From Rehmannia glutinosa (Eukaryota; Streptophyta; Magnoliopsida; Lamiales; Orobanchaceae): a DNA stretch of 64,000 nt. How positions within the stretch are numbered: position 1 is the first letter of the stretch; each line of letters begins with the position of its first letter. The notes under the pieces are model-generated. The model was not told the origin of the DNA, did not search any database, and saw only the letters and a list, made by a program, of their open reading frames with translations. Where the stretch lies: NCBI GenBank assembly GCA_016081115.2, contig JABTTQ020001112.1:186001-250000 (forward strand), written 5' to 3'. The position numbers and the translations under genes are program-made. Positions 1 through 11,718 of this stretch are shown here, piece by piece.

Positions 1-68
1 TCCCGATCAACACTAAATTATATGAGAGATTTTATAACATATGATGATACTATGAAGCATATAGTATG

Positions 69-133
69 ATACCCTAAACCCTAAACTATAAATCCAAAAC
101 CCTAAACCCTAAACCCTAAACAAACCCTAAAGT
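69..133. repeat. Short interstitial telomere-like repeat (CCCTAAA)n
   Basis: Six or so CCCTAAA units, some interrupted, occur in about 65 bp. The plant telomere unit is CCCTAAA/TTTAGGG. The run is short and degenerate, and transposon sequence follows it, so it is an internal telomere-like tract and not a chromosome end. Confidence 0.7.
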
Positions 134-477
134 AGGGTTAAACGACATCCGACCGACCATTAATCGATCGGCGTTTAAGGGTCGATGCATCGACCACTAA
201 TCGACCAATGCCGCTCAAAGCGGTCGATTAATCGACCACCGTATCGTTCATATGGGCGTTAACGACCACGAAGCGACACGATTAAAAATTTATTGGCCCC
301 ACGATTAAAAAGACGTTTGAGTCATTTTTCATTTTTACTTGCCGAAAAAAGCGAAGAAGAAAAGACGACGAACTAACAGATCTTGAGGTAAATGTTGTTC
401 TTTTGTTTTACATTATTATGCTTTGCTCATTTCCTTAATCAATTGTTTCATATTTTGTTCCTTAATCGATTTTAGTT

Positions 478-535
478 TAGTTTTAGGGTTAGGGTTTTAT
501 AATATCGATTTTAGTTTAGGGTTAGGGTTAGGGTT
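478..535. repeat. Second telomere-like tract, opposite orientation
   Basis: Several TTTAGGG/TTAGGG units occur here, in the orientation opposite to the tract at 69-133. The two tracts flank about 350 bp of motif-containing transposon sequence. Confidence 0.55.
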
Positions 536-842
536 TCAATTTGGGCTGAACGACATCTGACCGACTTATGCACGGCGGGCGTTCAAGGGCCGACTAATCG
601 AACACTTAACCACTTATGCACGACGGTCGTTCACGGGTCAATTAATCGACCACAGAACGACATAAGTAAAATGACGTTTCGTTTAAAAAGTCGTTAAAAA
701 GACGTTTCGTTTGATTTTATTATTTACGATTAAAAAGACGCGTTTCGTATCGATTTAAAATGACGGTTCGTTTACCCCACCCTACGATTAAAAAGTCGAA
801 TGTTGTTTTTACTAATCTGTCATTTTCCTTGAATAGAGAGAT

Positions 843-1572
843 ATGCCTCGCATCGGGAATCAAATAATCCGCTGATGCTCCAACCAATCGGTTGGACCAT
901 CGAAAAGAAGAGGAATGGCTCTATGAGTATCTTAATTGTTACATCGCTTTTATCATATCGTCCATCCAACCGAAAGTGGAACTCGTTGTTGCGTCTTGCC
1001 GCTTTTGACCTTGGTGCACATTTCAAGAAACATTTTAGCCTCGGAAGGTTAAAAGTCGATTCAATTGTTAGAACAAAGTTCGAGTCATTTGTGCGATTCA
1101 TTAAAACTCCTGGTGTGACGTATGATCGTGAGAACAACATAGTTTTCATTCTTGGGCTTTTTGGGATCATGTTAGAGGGTAAGAAATATTTAATTTGTTC
1201 ATATTGAATTAATTAATTATACATAATAATATTTTTTTTTGTATTATTGTCATTTAGGAGACCATTGAGCAACGATTCTTCAGGACGAATGGGTTCAAAT
1301 ACTTCAAAATCGCCCATAATATATTCGTAGAATCAAATGCCACCCCGGTTGACTTATCCAACGAATACGGCTACCATCCTGACAATCCAGTTTACCTCAA
1401 TTCTGTATATGATGGTGATGTTCCGCCAGGTTTCGATCCCTTACCCCGAGGTCTTTGGATAGGGTCCCTTGGTGGAGATGGGGCTGGTCCATCAAGGGTT
1501 GATGGTGGTGATGGGGCTGGTCCATCAGGGGTCGATGCTGACGAGGATGTTGAGCCGGGTGGTCTTCCTTAA
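843..1572 (+). CDS. Unknown transposon-carried protein, copy A
   Basis: I do not recognise this protein. One open frame (875 to about 1177) ends at a possible GTAAG donor. A second frame (1258-1572) begins right after a T-rich tract ending in TTTAG and closes at TAA with a Gly/Asp-rich tail holding two GGDGAGPS-type repeats. The same arrangement and similar residues (WNS..RL, RFE-like stretch, EE-IGEE then FRT-GF) recur in copy B, so this is a real, decayed coding unit. The start is uncertain because an in-frame stop lies just upstream. Joining the two parts at the obvious splice sites puts them one base out of phase. It may be an accessory gene of the surrounding Ulp1-type element. Confidence 0.4.
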
Positions 1573-1794
1573 ATTTTTATGTTATGTATGGATGTTCTTG
1601 AACAATTTTAAAGTTGTGTAATTATGGTTGAATGTTACAAGTTTAGGTTTTGAATGTATGGTTGAATAGTTAAGATTAGGCTTTGTGTAATTATGGATGA
1701 ACAATAGTTTAGGTTTTATGTAATTATGTATGGTTGTTCTGAATGTGTGATTACTGTTTTTGTTTTGAATGTGGATTCTGGTACAATCTGAAGG

Positions 1795-2075
1795 AAACAT
1801 TGGTCGATTAATCGATCATATGAGCGACACATGAATCGATTAATCGACCACGTATTAATCGACCACGAAACATCGACAGTGGTTGCTTAATCGACCACGG
1901 AATGACAAATGAGTCGATTAATCGATTCATGTGTCACTCAAATGGTCGACTAATCGACCATGGAACGACAACCTTGGTCGATTAATCGACTGATTGAACG
2001 ACACATGAATCGGTTAATCGACCACTAATCGATCAGTGAATCGATTAATCGACCACTGTCGACGTTTCGTGTACC
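1795..2075. repeat. Cluster of GTCGATTAATCGAC palindromes
   Basis: About ten full or near-perfect copies of a 14-16 base palindrome (GTCGATTAATCGAC core, often GG/CC flanked) are separated by 15-30 bases, many containing ACGACA or CATGAATCG. The cluster lies between copy A and copy B of the unknown gene. It resembles subterminal or regulatory repeats of a DNA transposon. Confidence 0.75.
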
Positions 2076-2349
2076 CCTACAGATTGATTAAATAGCGTTT
2101 CTTAATCGACCCTTTGTCATTTTCATTTTTACTTTCCGAAAAAGCGAACGAAGAAGATTTAACGGGACGAACTAACAATTCTTGAGGTAAATGTTGTTAT
2201 TTTGTTTTACATTATCATGCCATATTTCCATTTTCTTAATCAATTGTTTCATATTTTGTTTCATGTTGCTTTTTAGTGTAGGTTTAGGTTTAGGGTTTGA
2301 ATATATATCGGTTCTTAATGTCTGTTTTGGTTGTTTTGACATGATACGA

Positions 2350-3067
2350 GCTTGACAAACAAATTTAGAATTATACGAGGCATTGATTTTGACATTACAT
2401 ATCTACAAGTAAGTAGATGCCAAGTTCTGAGTTGTTTGTTATTTAGAATGCATTCTACTTTGTATTTTTCTGTTTCTTTAAGACTACTTGTTTTGAATGC
2501 TAGTGAAGCGGGAACCGCGCGGAGGAAAGCTACCTATTTAAAATGCTAGATTGTTCTTTGCCGCATCGAGAGGAATGCCGATGCGATGATCTTTGTTGAG
2601 TGGAACTCCTTCATCCGTCTAATTGCTCCAATACTTGATCTATATTTTGAAGGATTTTTAGTATTCTTGATGTTAAAACTCGAATTGATTGTTCGGGACA
2701 GGTTTGAGAGGTTTGAAAGTTATATTGACAAAACAAAAGCTAGATTTAACAAGGAACGAAACATCGATATCGTGGATGGCAATTACTTTAATCGAATTGG
2801 AGAGGTAATTAACGAGAACATAATATGGTTAAGTTGGTTATTTTTACACTTTGACATTCTAATTTACATGTCATTTGTACGGGAAAGCATTGAAGAAAAA
2901 GAGTTTCGGACGATCGGGTTTCAATATTATGACATCGCTACAACGTCTTCAAAACACATACTTATTTGCTCAAATTGACTTCTCGGATGTACACTGGGTA
3001 TCATATCAACAATCCAATAATGATTGATTTCGAGAAAGTTCGGCGGAGGATGTTTCGTAGGAAGTAA
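2350..3067 (+). pseudogene. Unknown transposon-carried protein, copy B (diverged duplicate)
   Basis: The region from about 2115 repeats the upstream leader of copy A (325-455), including a shared stretch ending GAGGTAAATGTTGTT. The frame at 2586-2978 matches copy A at the protein level (WNS-F-RL then a 50-residue aligned stretch). A GTAAT donor-like site near 2805 and the block FRT-GFQYYDIA near 2910 match copy A's second exon. The Gly-rich tail of copy A is not recognisable. It is a diverged, probably non-functional duplicate; function unknown. Confidence 0.45.
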
Positions 3068-3184
3068 TTGATTGTTTAGTTGTTATGCATGTAATTGAGA
3101 GTTTGTAACAATGACAACTTTTATAAATTATGTCTTCGGATTGATTGTTTGTTAAACAATGACAACTTTTACAAATTGTGTCTT

Positions 3185-3450
3185 TCGGATGGTCGATTAA
3201 TCGACTCATCATTTGTTCAATTAGTCGATTAATCGACCTCCGCGACGATACGAGGTCGATTAATCGACTCACTGTTGTTCATATAGTCGATTAATCGACA
3301 TCCAGATCGTATCGTTCGGATGGTCGATTAATCGACTATATCTCAGTATCGTTCGGATGGTCGATTAATCGACTCATACATTGTTCATATGGTCGATGAA
3401 TCGACTCATCAGACGTATCGTTCGGATGGTCGATTAATCGACTAATTCTC
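3185..3450. repeat. Tandem cluster of GTCGATTAATCGAC palindromes with CGTATCGTTCGGATG spacer
   Basis: At least eight palindromes alternate with a recurring spacer (CGTATCGTTCGGATG or TTGTTCATAT), giving a loose 45-60 bp tandem period. This is the most regular of the palindrome clusters. It lies just 3' of the minus-strand protease gene and of copy B. Confidence 0.75.
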
Positions 3451-3496
3451 AACTAATTCGACTAATCATAGCATTTACAATATACTTAAAAGTATA

Positions 3497-6400
3497 TCAT
3501 TTACAAGTATTCAAAATATCTTGATCAATACAATCAAGGATCATAATTAAAAGCATATATGCTTGCGTGACCAACTTCTCCCTCCACATAAGCATATGAT
3601 GGCTATTTACGAGATTTACTTCTTGCCCTAAGACTCGAAATTCAATATATTTGATCACGAAGACTCCGCAATCACCCCTATGATATGTTAAAACAACAAT
3701 TAGCATTTAAGTAAAACATTAAGCTAAATAACACGATTAAGATTAGATGACTTACGACGTGCCCTGCTTGGATGTCTTGTCGAGATCGACCACTTTGAGG
3801 GGGCGTTTATTTTAATCCCAACTTGTTGTGCAAGTAAGGGTAACATCACGTAACAGGTTCAAGGCATCGATTAAGTTGCCCCTGTTGGGGCGAGCCCTTG
3901 TCGGGATCATAGATATTCACCTCCGATGTTTCAAATACAACTTCGGCCGCAATCCAATGCTTATTATAGCAAATTGGAAAGTACAAGTGTGTACACCCAG
4001 CCCATTCCCTCCCAAACTTTCTCCAAGTCCCATTCGTATAATTAATCAAATAATTTTCGAACTTGAAGTTAGTGGGGTTCTGCTTGTAATCATTGAGTGC
4101 AAATATCAATGATTGATAGAACACACTGTCTAGAATGGCTCGGGTGTACTTGTCGAAGGACACCGAATATCTTATCTGTCTCTCCCGTAACAAGGTCATC
4201 GCCAAATCCACGTGCTGAAAAGTGAAAAGTTGTTATAAGATTCACATAATACTAAATCAATATTGTACATATTAAACTGGACTTACATCATCTTCAAGCC
4301 AAGCCCCAGATGCAGTAATCAACGTAAACCATCTTTTAGCATTTTTATATGTGGCCCCATCTATGATCAATTCTTCACTGTTGGAAGCAATACATACATA
4401 TTAATTAATGAAATGAAGCAAAAACATAAAATAAACCTGGGGTCAGTCAGTGGTCGGTCAATCTACCATTAATCGACCTCTGATCGACAGAAAAATCGAT
4501 TAAAGGTCGATGGACCGACCATTAATCGACCTCTGATCGACTGAAAAATCGATTAAATGTCGATGGACCGACCATCAATCGACTAAGCAGTCGATCAATG
4601 GACCGACCATCAATCGACTAAGCAGTCGATCAATGGTCGATTGACCGACCATCAATCGACCTATCGATTGTGATGTTTGCGATTAATATTACCTATCAGC
4701 TGCATTTGTGTACCATTCTTTAAATTTTTTGGCCTTCAATGGATCCACCGGGAGGAAGAAATCAATTTGCATCTTGTCCAAAAATGTTCTGGAGGTGGTT
4801 GTTTGTGTCCTCGATTCAGTTGTGAAGGGAGTTCTTGTATGAATTGAAGGCACTCTCCTTCGTTTCACTCCCGTTTGTAGAACATTTTCTTTTTCTACAT
4901 GTTTTGATGGCCTCTTCTTCCTTGTATATTTCACCGTTCCCCGATCATCCCCCGTGTTTGCCTGCTCCACCTCCACCACCTCAACATCGGAATGCATCTC
5001 CGCATCCACCGCATCGGGCACTTTATTCTTCTCCACCTCAACAGACCGGGTCTTCTCTCGCCCGATCTTCCTCCTCCTCAAAAGATCGACCCTCAACAAC
5101 CTCGATCATGCTCCTCCTCAACAACCCGATCATGCTCCTCCTCAATGCGGCACGATCATGCTCCTCCTCCTCAACAACTGACTCTTAGTCTTCTCTGTCT
5201 CCACCACCGTCCCATAATCGGAGACGGCCCGTCTCCATACGTTGTCTCTCGGAGTGAACCACGTATAAGGTGACTTCTTGCTTCAAGTTTTTGGTCTAAT
5301 GCATAAATCTTGCGGTCCAATTCTTCGATCTTTCCGCTCATAAGAGAAAAAGCATCTTCGACCTTTTTGTTTAGAAAAGAAAAAACATCATCTTGCTTTT
5401 TTTTTTTTGTCGGCGTGGCCACGGCATCCAAAACCCGCCTCATATCGATGGAATGGAAGGTAGGTGGAAGGTGGGGGTACTCGAGAACTCGCCTCCATGC
5501 TCCATCTCATGGACATCCCCTCGACTCTCTCTGTGTGCTCTCTCTCTCTGTCTCGTGCTGTCTCTATCACTCTGTCTCTCTCTTCCACCATCTCCCGATC
5601 ATCGTGGGCACTCTCCTCATCCAAAGGATAATCGAGATCCTCGGGGAACACGGGAAACATCACAACATATTCTTTTCCATTTCCATTTCTTGTGTCGGAG
5701 ACAATGGAAACAAAACTTCATCCCGCCAATTCACAAAGAATATCTATTACAAATAATCTCAAAATATCGATTAAAAATTATACGCAATTAAAAATAATCT
5801 CAACATTACCATAGGCTCGTCCAAGACGGCAATAATCTCCCAAAAGCCAAAAGTGGTTGTGGACCTCCACCCACACATCCTAGGAAGTCTTTGTTCGGTT
5901 CTTTCAGTTCTAAACATTCGGCATACGGCAGGAAAGGTCTCAAATGCCCATACCTAACAAACAATCCAATGTTATAAATATTTATCGAAATTGAAAATAT
6001 ACATTGTAATCTAACGAAAATGACTTTGATAAATACTGCATCGCGTGTGTAAAGCCCCGGAAAATTTGTGATGGTCAACTTTAGTCATAGTTTTTCACAA
6101 AGCGTGTAGAAAGATATTCATAGGATGATCTTCCCCAAGGGTATTTATTGACAAGATCCAAATTGTCAACAACTTGCAGAATCTTCATATCAATTGAAGT
6201 GGTAGGCTCCTTACACCGCAAAACACACTCATATATGAGGGCCAATCCCAATTTATATCGGTCCTCCTCATTCTTTGCCTGGTGCTTAAAAGCCGCCTTC
6301 AAAACACTTGGTCGAACAACCTTTTTCCTCCCCAAAATACTCTGCCGCTAACCGTCTATCTCGATGGGATGTCCTTTACAAAATCATTCTCAATTAGGGA

Positions 6401-6720
6401 TTTAATCCGGTGATGAGAGTGAAGTCCGAGAACCCGAATCTGACATTTGCATCCCCAACACGGAACCATACCTCATCATCCACCGGTGATTTAATCCTCA
6501 TAAATAATAGAGCATGAAGAAGTTTACAAGAAATCTGCATATTATCACGGAACTTGTATAATTCTCCGAAAGCCGAGTTCAACAACATCTCTTTGTGTAC
6601 GACGTCTAACTTATCATATACTAGCCTTAGAACTTGTAAGTTACATCGGGATGTAACTCTTGAATCAAACCGATTTTCAATGGTGGTGAGGTATGCCATT
6701 TTTTCGTATAATTGAAACAA
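3497..6720 (-). pseudogene. DUF1985/Ulp1-protease transposon gene, fragmented
   Basis: Read on the minus strand, the N-terminal DUF1985 region is seen at 6394-6720 (FGELYKFRDN, ALLFMRIKSP, FSDFTLITGL) and continues at 6081-6335. A lysine-rich, coiled-coil-like middle lies at 4689-5443. A C48-type cysteine protease follows: the His block HWIAAEVVF and the Asp block NIYDPDKG are in 3846-4211, and the Cys block GDCGVFVIKY is in 3497-3706. The pieces are in different frames, and some gaps look like introns; the one at 4212-4688 contains a palindrome cluster. Others look like frameshifts. Such genes encode SUMO-protease-like proteins carried by plant transposons. This copy is unlikely to make a full protein unless the frame breaks are assembly errors. 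Confidence 0.7.
4440..4672. repeat. Palindrome-related cluster inside the Ulp1 gene
   Basis: Repeated CGATTAAAGGTCGATGGACCGACCATTAATCGAC-like units, diverged from the main palindrome, occur with a period of roughly 45-50 bp. They lie between the protease-domain exon and the upstream coding segment, so they are intronic in the minus-strand gene. Confidence 0.65.
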
Positions 6721-7259
6721 AAAGACAAATTTTGGAGTGTTAAATATCGGTTAACTTGCGATAAATCGAGATATTAGCGATTATCAAGCGATTATTTGGC
6801 TTAAAAAACACTTTATATAACATTTTCCATAATCTGTCTAACATTCCTCCCAAAGCCTCCCAACAAAATTTTGCAATGAAAAACACAACATTCCCATAAC
6901 TGTCTAACATTCCAAAATAACATTAACATTCAATTCAAACTAAACCCTAAACCCCATTCAGTATATAACATTCATTCAAGGTGTCAAAAAAAAAAAAAAA
7001 AACATTCATTCAATAATTCAATACCTCAAACCATCATAACATTCTTTACAATGCGAGTTAAAATAACTAATTCAAAAAACAAAATAAAACTCTTACTTTA
7101 TAGATTTAAGTCGCAAGAAAATATTCCCCAACGACGGCGCACGGTGGCTATCGGCGGCTATCAACGACGGCAATCAATGGTGGTCGCTTTGCGGTGGTGA
7201 GGGTCGATTTGAACGATTATCGTTTAGAGTCGATTGAGGGCTTATAAACCTACGAGAGG

Positions 7260-7470
7260 GTTTTAAATTTCTAATCGACCACTTTAGTCGATTAATCGAC
7301 CTCGACCGAAACCACATTTGTTTAGTCGATTAACGATCGATTAATCGACCTCGACACATTAATGTCTTTGGTCGGTTAATCGACTTTGTGAGTCGATTAA
7401 ACGACCCGATTCTCGCATGGTACGCAGTGATCGATTAATCGATCCAAAATGACCGGTTAATCGACCCTGC
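7260..7470. repeat. Right-hand cluster of GTCGATTAATCGAC palindromes
   Basis: Seven or eight palindromes or half-sites occur in about 200 bp, then stop abruptly before ordinary AT-rich sequence. This is the right-hand counterpart of the motif-rich left part (130-260) and helps place the right side of the element. Confidence 0.7.
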
Positions 7471-7560
7471 GTCTTTTATGATGGGCATTTCGGGAAGTGT
7501 ACAATTTCTACATTTTTCTATTTTTTTTAAGCAATAAATGCCGGTCAAAGGCCATTCTTG

Positions 7561-8840
7561 ATAAGTTGTTGGGTCAAAAGGCTATATTTGATATATGGGA
7601 CTACACTAATCATGGCTCCATATGCAAAAAGGGTTCCACCAATAAATATTTTGGTTATTAACTTTTAGTGAATTATGTATGTCGGTGATCATTTACTTAT
7701 AATGAACTTTTTTTTTCAAATAATTCATATTTTTAATTATTGCAGAGATGTTAAATTTGATTATTTTTCGAAAGCCTCTAAATTTGGTTTGCTTTGATAT
7801 TTTTTTTGTTTTTATGATCATACTATTCATACCTTATATTTTGACTTTGCTCCACTTCACACCAATAATTTTGCACAAAGTACAATGCATAAATTTGAAC
7901 TTGGCCAAACCTAAAAAGAGCACATGCTAGATGAAGAAAAACAAAAAAGGATTGAATGAGATTGAATGAAAGAGTATAATGAGAAGTTTTAATGGATTGT
8001 TAAATAAACAACAAAAATAACATACAAAACAATCGATGAACAAAAAAATCGAAAAAAAAAACATAAAAATGAAACACATGAATTACATATCTCGTTTAAA
8101 TATATACAAAAAAAATCTATATAATTTAAAGCTGACACGAAAAAAATAAAAAAATGGAGAAATTACAAATAAAAAATACATTAATTATTAAATAATGCAT
8201 GTAATAATTTTTCCATCATCATATAACCAATTAAAATATCACATAATATTAACATAATATGTCACTATAAAATTAAAAATAAAATTAAATGAGTTACATA
8301 GGCCAATCGTATCGACACGCGGGTCGACTTGACCTAACCTATTTATTTTCCGTGTTAATCGTGTCCGACCCAATTTTGACCTGAACCTGATAAAGGTTGT
8401 ATATGCACATGCTAAATTCGTGTTAGATTCATATCGTGTTACAAATTGACGCCCCTAATAAAAATATCCAAAAAAAATCGAGGAGCATAAGATGGGGTCA
8501 TTTTTCTCTCGAAAAGTTAGGTGCGCTTCAGCGCTTGTCAATTACTAAAAAAAAAGAAAAAAGGTTGGAAATTGGAATATAAACTTACCGATTGGAAATT
8601 ATTTCAAACGAATACAATTTAAAGCTGATCATAAAGAATTTCAAGCCCAACTAGTTAGCACTATTGGGAAGATTTGCGTGGCCCAAGAAAATAATGGGCT
8701 ACCTGAATAATCGTTTAATTGGGTTGAGTTTAAACCCCATTTCAGCCCAATCCATTTTACAATAGTACTTTGGGATTTATCTTGAAAATAAAATTCCATT
8801 AAATGCCAGAACACTCATTTTTCACACAGAACACACACAA
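7561..8840. other. Intergenic spacer upstream of the PPR gene
   Basis: AT-rich spacer with no convincing gene. About 8305-8460 looks like a decayed inverted-repeat element ending in a CAATTTG-type terminus (ACAAATTGACGCCCCTAATA), a common ending of plant hAT-like MITEs. The last 100 bases carry the presumed PPR promoter; no clear TATA box was assigned. Confidence 0.4.
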
Positions 8841-10765
8841 ATGGCGCTCTCAAAACTCTCGCTACTCAACCATATCACCAAAACCCTAACAAAACCCTGC
8901 CGTTTGCAATCCCACGCGCCACCGCCTACTTTCCTCCCTATCCGCCTCTTCTCCTTCGCCACCCCGGAAGAAGCCGCCGCCGAACGCCGCAAACGCAAAC
9001 GCCGCCTCCGCATCGAGCCACCTCTCTCCGCCTTTCGCCAACAACAGCAACAACAACCCCGCCCTTCCCCCTCTCCGGCGCCGCAAAACCCTAACGCCCC
9101 CAAACTCCCCGAACCTGTCTCCGCACTCTCCGGCAACCGCCTCAACCTCCACAACCGCATTCTCAAGCTTATCCGCGAAAATGATCTCGAAGAGGCGGCG
9201 CTCCTCACGCGCCACTCCATTTACTCAAATTGTCGCCCCACCATCTACACTTGCAATTCAGTTATGGCTGCGCAGCTGCGGCAGTCCAAATACTCCGAGC
9301 TCCTATCCCTTCACAGGTTCATCACACAAGCCGGCGTTGCCGCGAATGTCGTAACGTACAATCTCCTCCTCAATGTCTATCTCGATTGCCGGAAAACAGA
9401 TTTAGCCCTAGAACAATACAAGCAGCTAATTAACGATGCCCCCTTTAACCCCTCCCCCACTACTTATCGCATTCTGATTAAAGGTTTAGTGGATAATCAG
9501 CAAGTTGAAAAAGCTCTTGAACTTAAGGATGAAATGCAGTCAAAGGGGTTTAAACCGGACCCTACAATCTATTCCTATTTGATGTTGGGGCAAGCGAAGA
9601 ATTCGAATGCTGATGGGGTTTTTGAGTTGTATGAGGAATTGAAGCAAAAATTGGGGACGGATGAGATTTCAGATGGGGTGATTTATGGTAACTTAATGAA
9701 AGGGTATTTCTTGAAAGGAATGGAAACAGAAGCAATGGAGTTGTATAAGAAGGCTATAGGTGAGGGCTCCCTTGTTAAAATGAATGCCATTGCGTATAAT
9801 TACGTTTTAGAGGCTTTGAGCAAGAACGGAAAGTTGAGGAGGCGCTGAGGTTGTTTGAGAGGATGAAGAACGAGCATGATCCTCCAAGAAAATTAAGTGT
9901 GAACTTGGGGAGTTATAATATCGTGGTCGATGGGTATTGTGCGGCGAAGAAATTTGGTGATGCCATTGATGTTTTCAATAGTATGGGGGAGAAAAGGTGC
10001 AGCCCGGATACTTTATCATACAATGTGCTGATCGATCATTTGTGTAATAACGACAAGTTGGCTGAGGCGGAGGAGCTGTACAATGGAATGGGTGATAAGA
10101 AGGTAAATCCAGACGAATACACCTTTGTTACTCTAATGGATGCTTGCTTTAAGGAAAATAGACCAGACGACGCAGCTCAATACTTTAAAACTATGGTTGA
10201 GTCTAAATTGAGGCCAAACTTGGCAGTCTATAACAGGTTAATGGAGGGTTTGGTTAAAGTCGGTAAAATCGACGAGGCAAAATCGTTCTTTGACCTAATG
10301 ATACCAAAGCTGAGGATGAATGATGATGCGTACAAATTCATCATGAATGCATTATTCGAAAACGGTAGGCATGACGAGGTGCTGAAAATTGTGGGTGGGA
10401 TGTTGAGAGAGGATCCGAATGATTTCACGGAGGAGGTGGAAGAGTTTGTTAGAGAAGGGTTGAGGAAGGAAGGGAGAGAGGATGAGGTGACGAATCTTAA
10501 ATCGGAAGTCGAAAGGGAGAAAGCCGAGGCTGCTGCTAAAGTTGCTGAAGAAGCCGAAAGAGCTAAGGCGAGTGCTAGGGCTGCCGTTGCATCTCTCTTG
10601 CCGTCTAAGTTGTTGGGGAAGAAGGATGATGAGGTGAAGGATGGTGAAGAAGAAGAATCAACTGAGGATGCTGTAACTGAAAATGGAGTTGATTATGAAA
10701 CTTCTGAAGGGGTTGTTATCTCTTCTAAAGAGGGTAATGGTGTAAGTGAGCAGGTAACAGCTTGA
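8841..10765 (+). CDS. P-class pentatricopeptide repeat protein, mitochondrial, EMB1796-like (one frameshift)
   Basis: An intronless gene of about 641 residues if its two frames are read as one. The start at 8841 gives an Arg/Ser-rich, acid-poor N-terminus typical of mitochondrial import, followed by the block ATPEEAAAERRKRKRRLR. About eleven 35-residue PPR motifs follow (VTYNLLLNVYLDC, TTYRILIKGL, LSYNVLIDHLC, YTFVTLMDACF). The C-terminus is an Ala/Glu/Lys-rich coiled coil and an acidic tail. P-class PPR proteins bind organelle RNA. From memory the best match is Arabidopsis At3g49240 (EMB1796), of very similar length. The frame breaks near 9832: the first frame stops at 9848 and the PPR motif continues in another frame. 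One missing G (TTGAGGAGG where a Leu-Glu-Glu reading needs TTGGAGGAGG) explains it. This may be an assembly error rather than a null allele. Confidence 0.88.
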
Positions 10766-11718
10766 TGTGTGGTATACTTGAGTTTAAATTGTTGCACAGG
10801 CAATAATTATTGTTTTTGCTTTGTACTTGTTGTCTTTCTTTCCAATTGTGGACCTCAATCAACCGATGTTTTATGTAATTGAGATGCATGGAATGGAAGA
10901 CTATTTATAATACCATTGTGTCTCTCCATATGGGAAACTGATTTGATATGCTGAAGCAGAACATTATTGTTCATAATGAATGTTGTTGTGTAAACGAATC
11001 GAGCTGAGCCGAACATCAATATGTTGCAAGTTTGTTTGAATTTTTACCGAGCTTCATAAAATTGTATGAGTTTGATTTGATTATTAATCGAATTGAGCTT
11101 GAACGAGTTAGTCGAGCTGAACACGTCTCGAGCTCTAGCAACTAGGTATTTTTCACACATTATGTTTCTTTTTTGGCTAGCCGAGCTCGAATCGAGCTTT
11201 ATACATTGTTCGAACGAGAACTGTGTTCAAGTCAAAACTTCGTTAACATGATGATCTAAGCTCAAACGAGCTTTTAAAGATCAATCTTGAGTCGAGTAGT
11301 TTGAATCGACTTTCACTCCTAGATGCTGGTGATAAAGCATTTAATCAAGTGCCAAATCCAAAATACCAACTACTTAAAACCAGAATGACTTTAAAATCAA
11401 GGCTGGCAGAGTAGCTCAACTATATATTGTATACCTCAAAAACTTCAAATTTATGCTATGCATTGCTCTTAAGATCAGAAAATCGAAAGACGAATTTGCC
11501 CCCGCAGTGATTGGGAAAACATAAGAATAAAAATCAGCAAGCAATTAGTTAATCTTTAGCACCCAGAGACAACATCACAATAACAATTAACAAGCTATCT
11601 GATACGTTAACAAGCATAATCTCAATTACATTAAACACATTTACGTAGTGTCACGGACACACACTATCGCACAAACGAACCCCAAAAAGCACAAGAAGTT
11701 AATAATAATTCCAAAATA
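10766..11718. other. Spacer between convergent PPR and SINAT genes, with an AGCTCGA-rich repeat
   Basis: The 3' flanks of the two convergent genes. About 10985-11330 is rich in GAGCTCGA/TCGAGCT words in both orientations, the style of a common degenerate plant dispersed element; no terminal repeats or target duplication were found. The remainder should contain both 3' UTRs. No gene seen. Confidence 0.45.

Larger units (their letters stand above)
1..7560. mobile_element. Degenerate Ulp1/DUF1985-type DNA transposon region
   Basis: This block holds a minus-strand DUF1985 plus Ulp1-protease gene (3497-6720), two related plus-strand reading frames (about 843-1572 and 2350-3067), and clusters of a palindromic GTCGATTAATCGAC motif near both sides and between the genes. 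Fused DUF1985-Ulp1 genes are known from plant Mutator-like and CACTA-like transposons. Dense short repeats near the ends are typical of CACTA elements, but no CACTA or Mutator terminal inverted repeat or transposase could be identified. The left end may lie outside the window. The right end is probably near 7470-7600, where the motif clusters stop. The superfamily is therefore left open. Confidence 0.6.

Noticed and set aside
69..133. True telomere end
   Set aside because: The tract is too short and degenerate and is followed by transposon and gene-rich DNA.
1801..3450. Regular palindromes with spacers resembling a CRISPR array
   Set aside because: The spacers are themselves repeated, unit length varies, the setting is a plant nuclear transposon and no cas genes exist.
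8822..9220. Minus-strand Arg/Glu-rich frames overlapping the PPR start
   Set aside because: They are GC-rich antisense shadows of the targeting peptide region.
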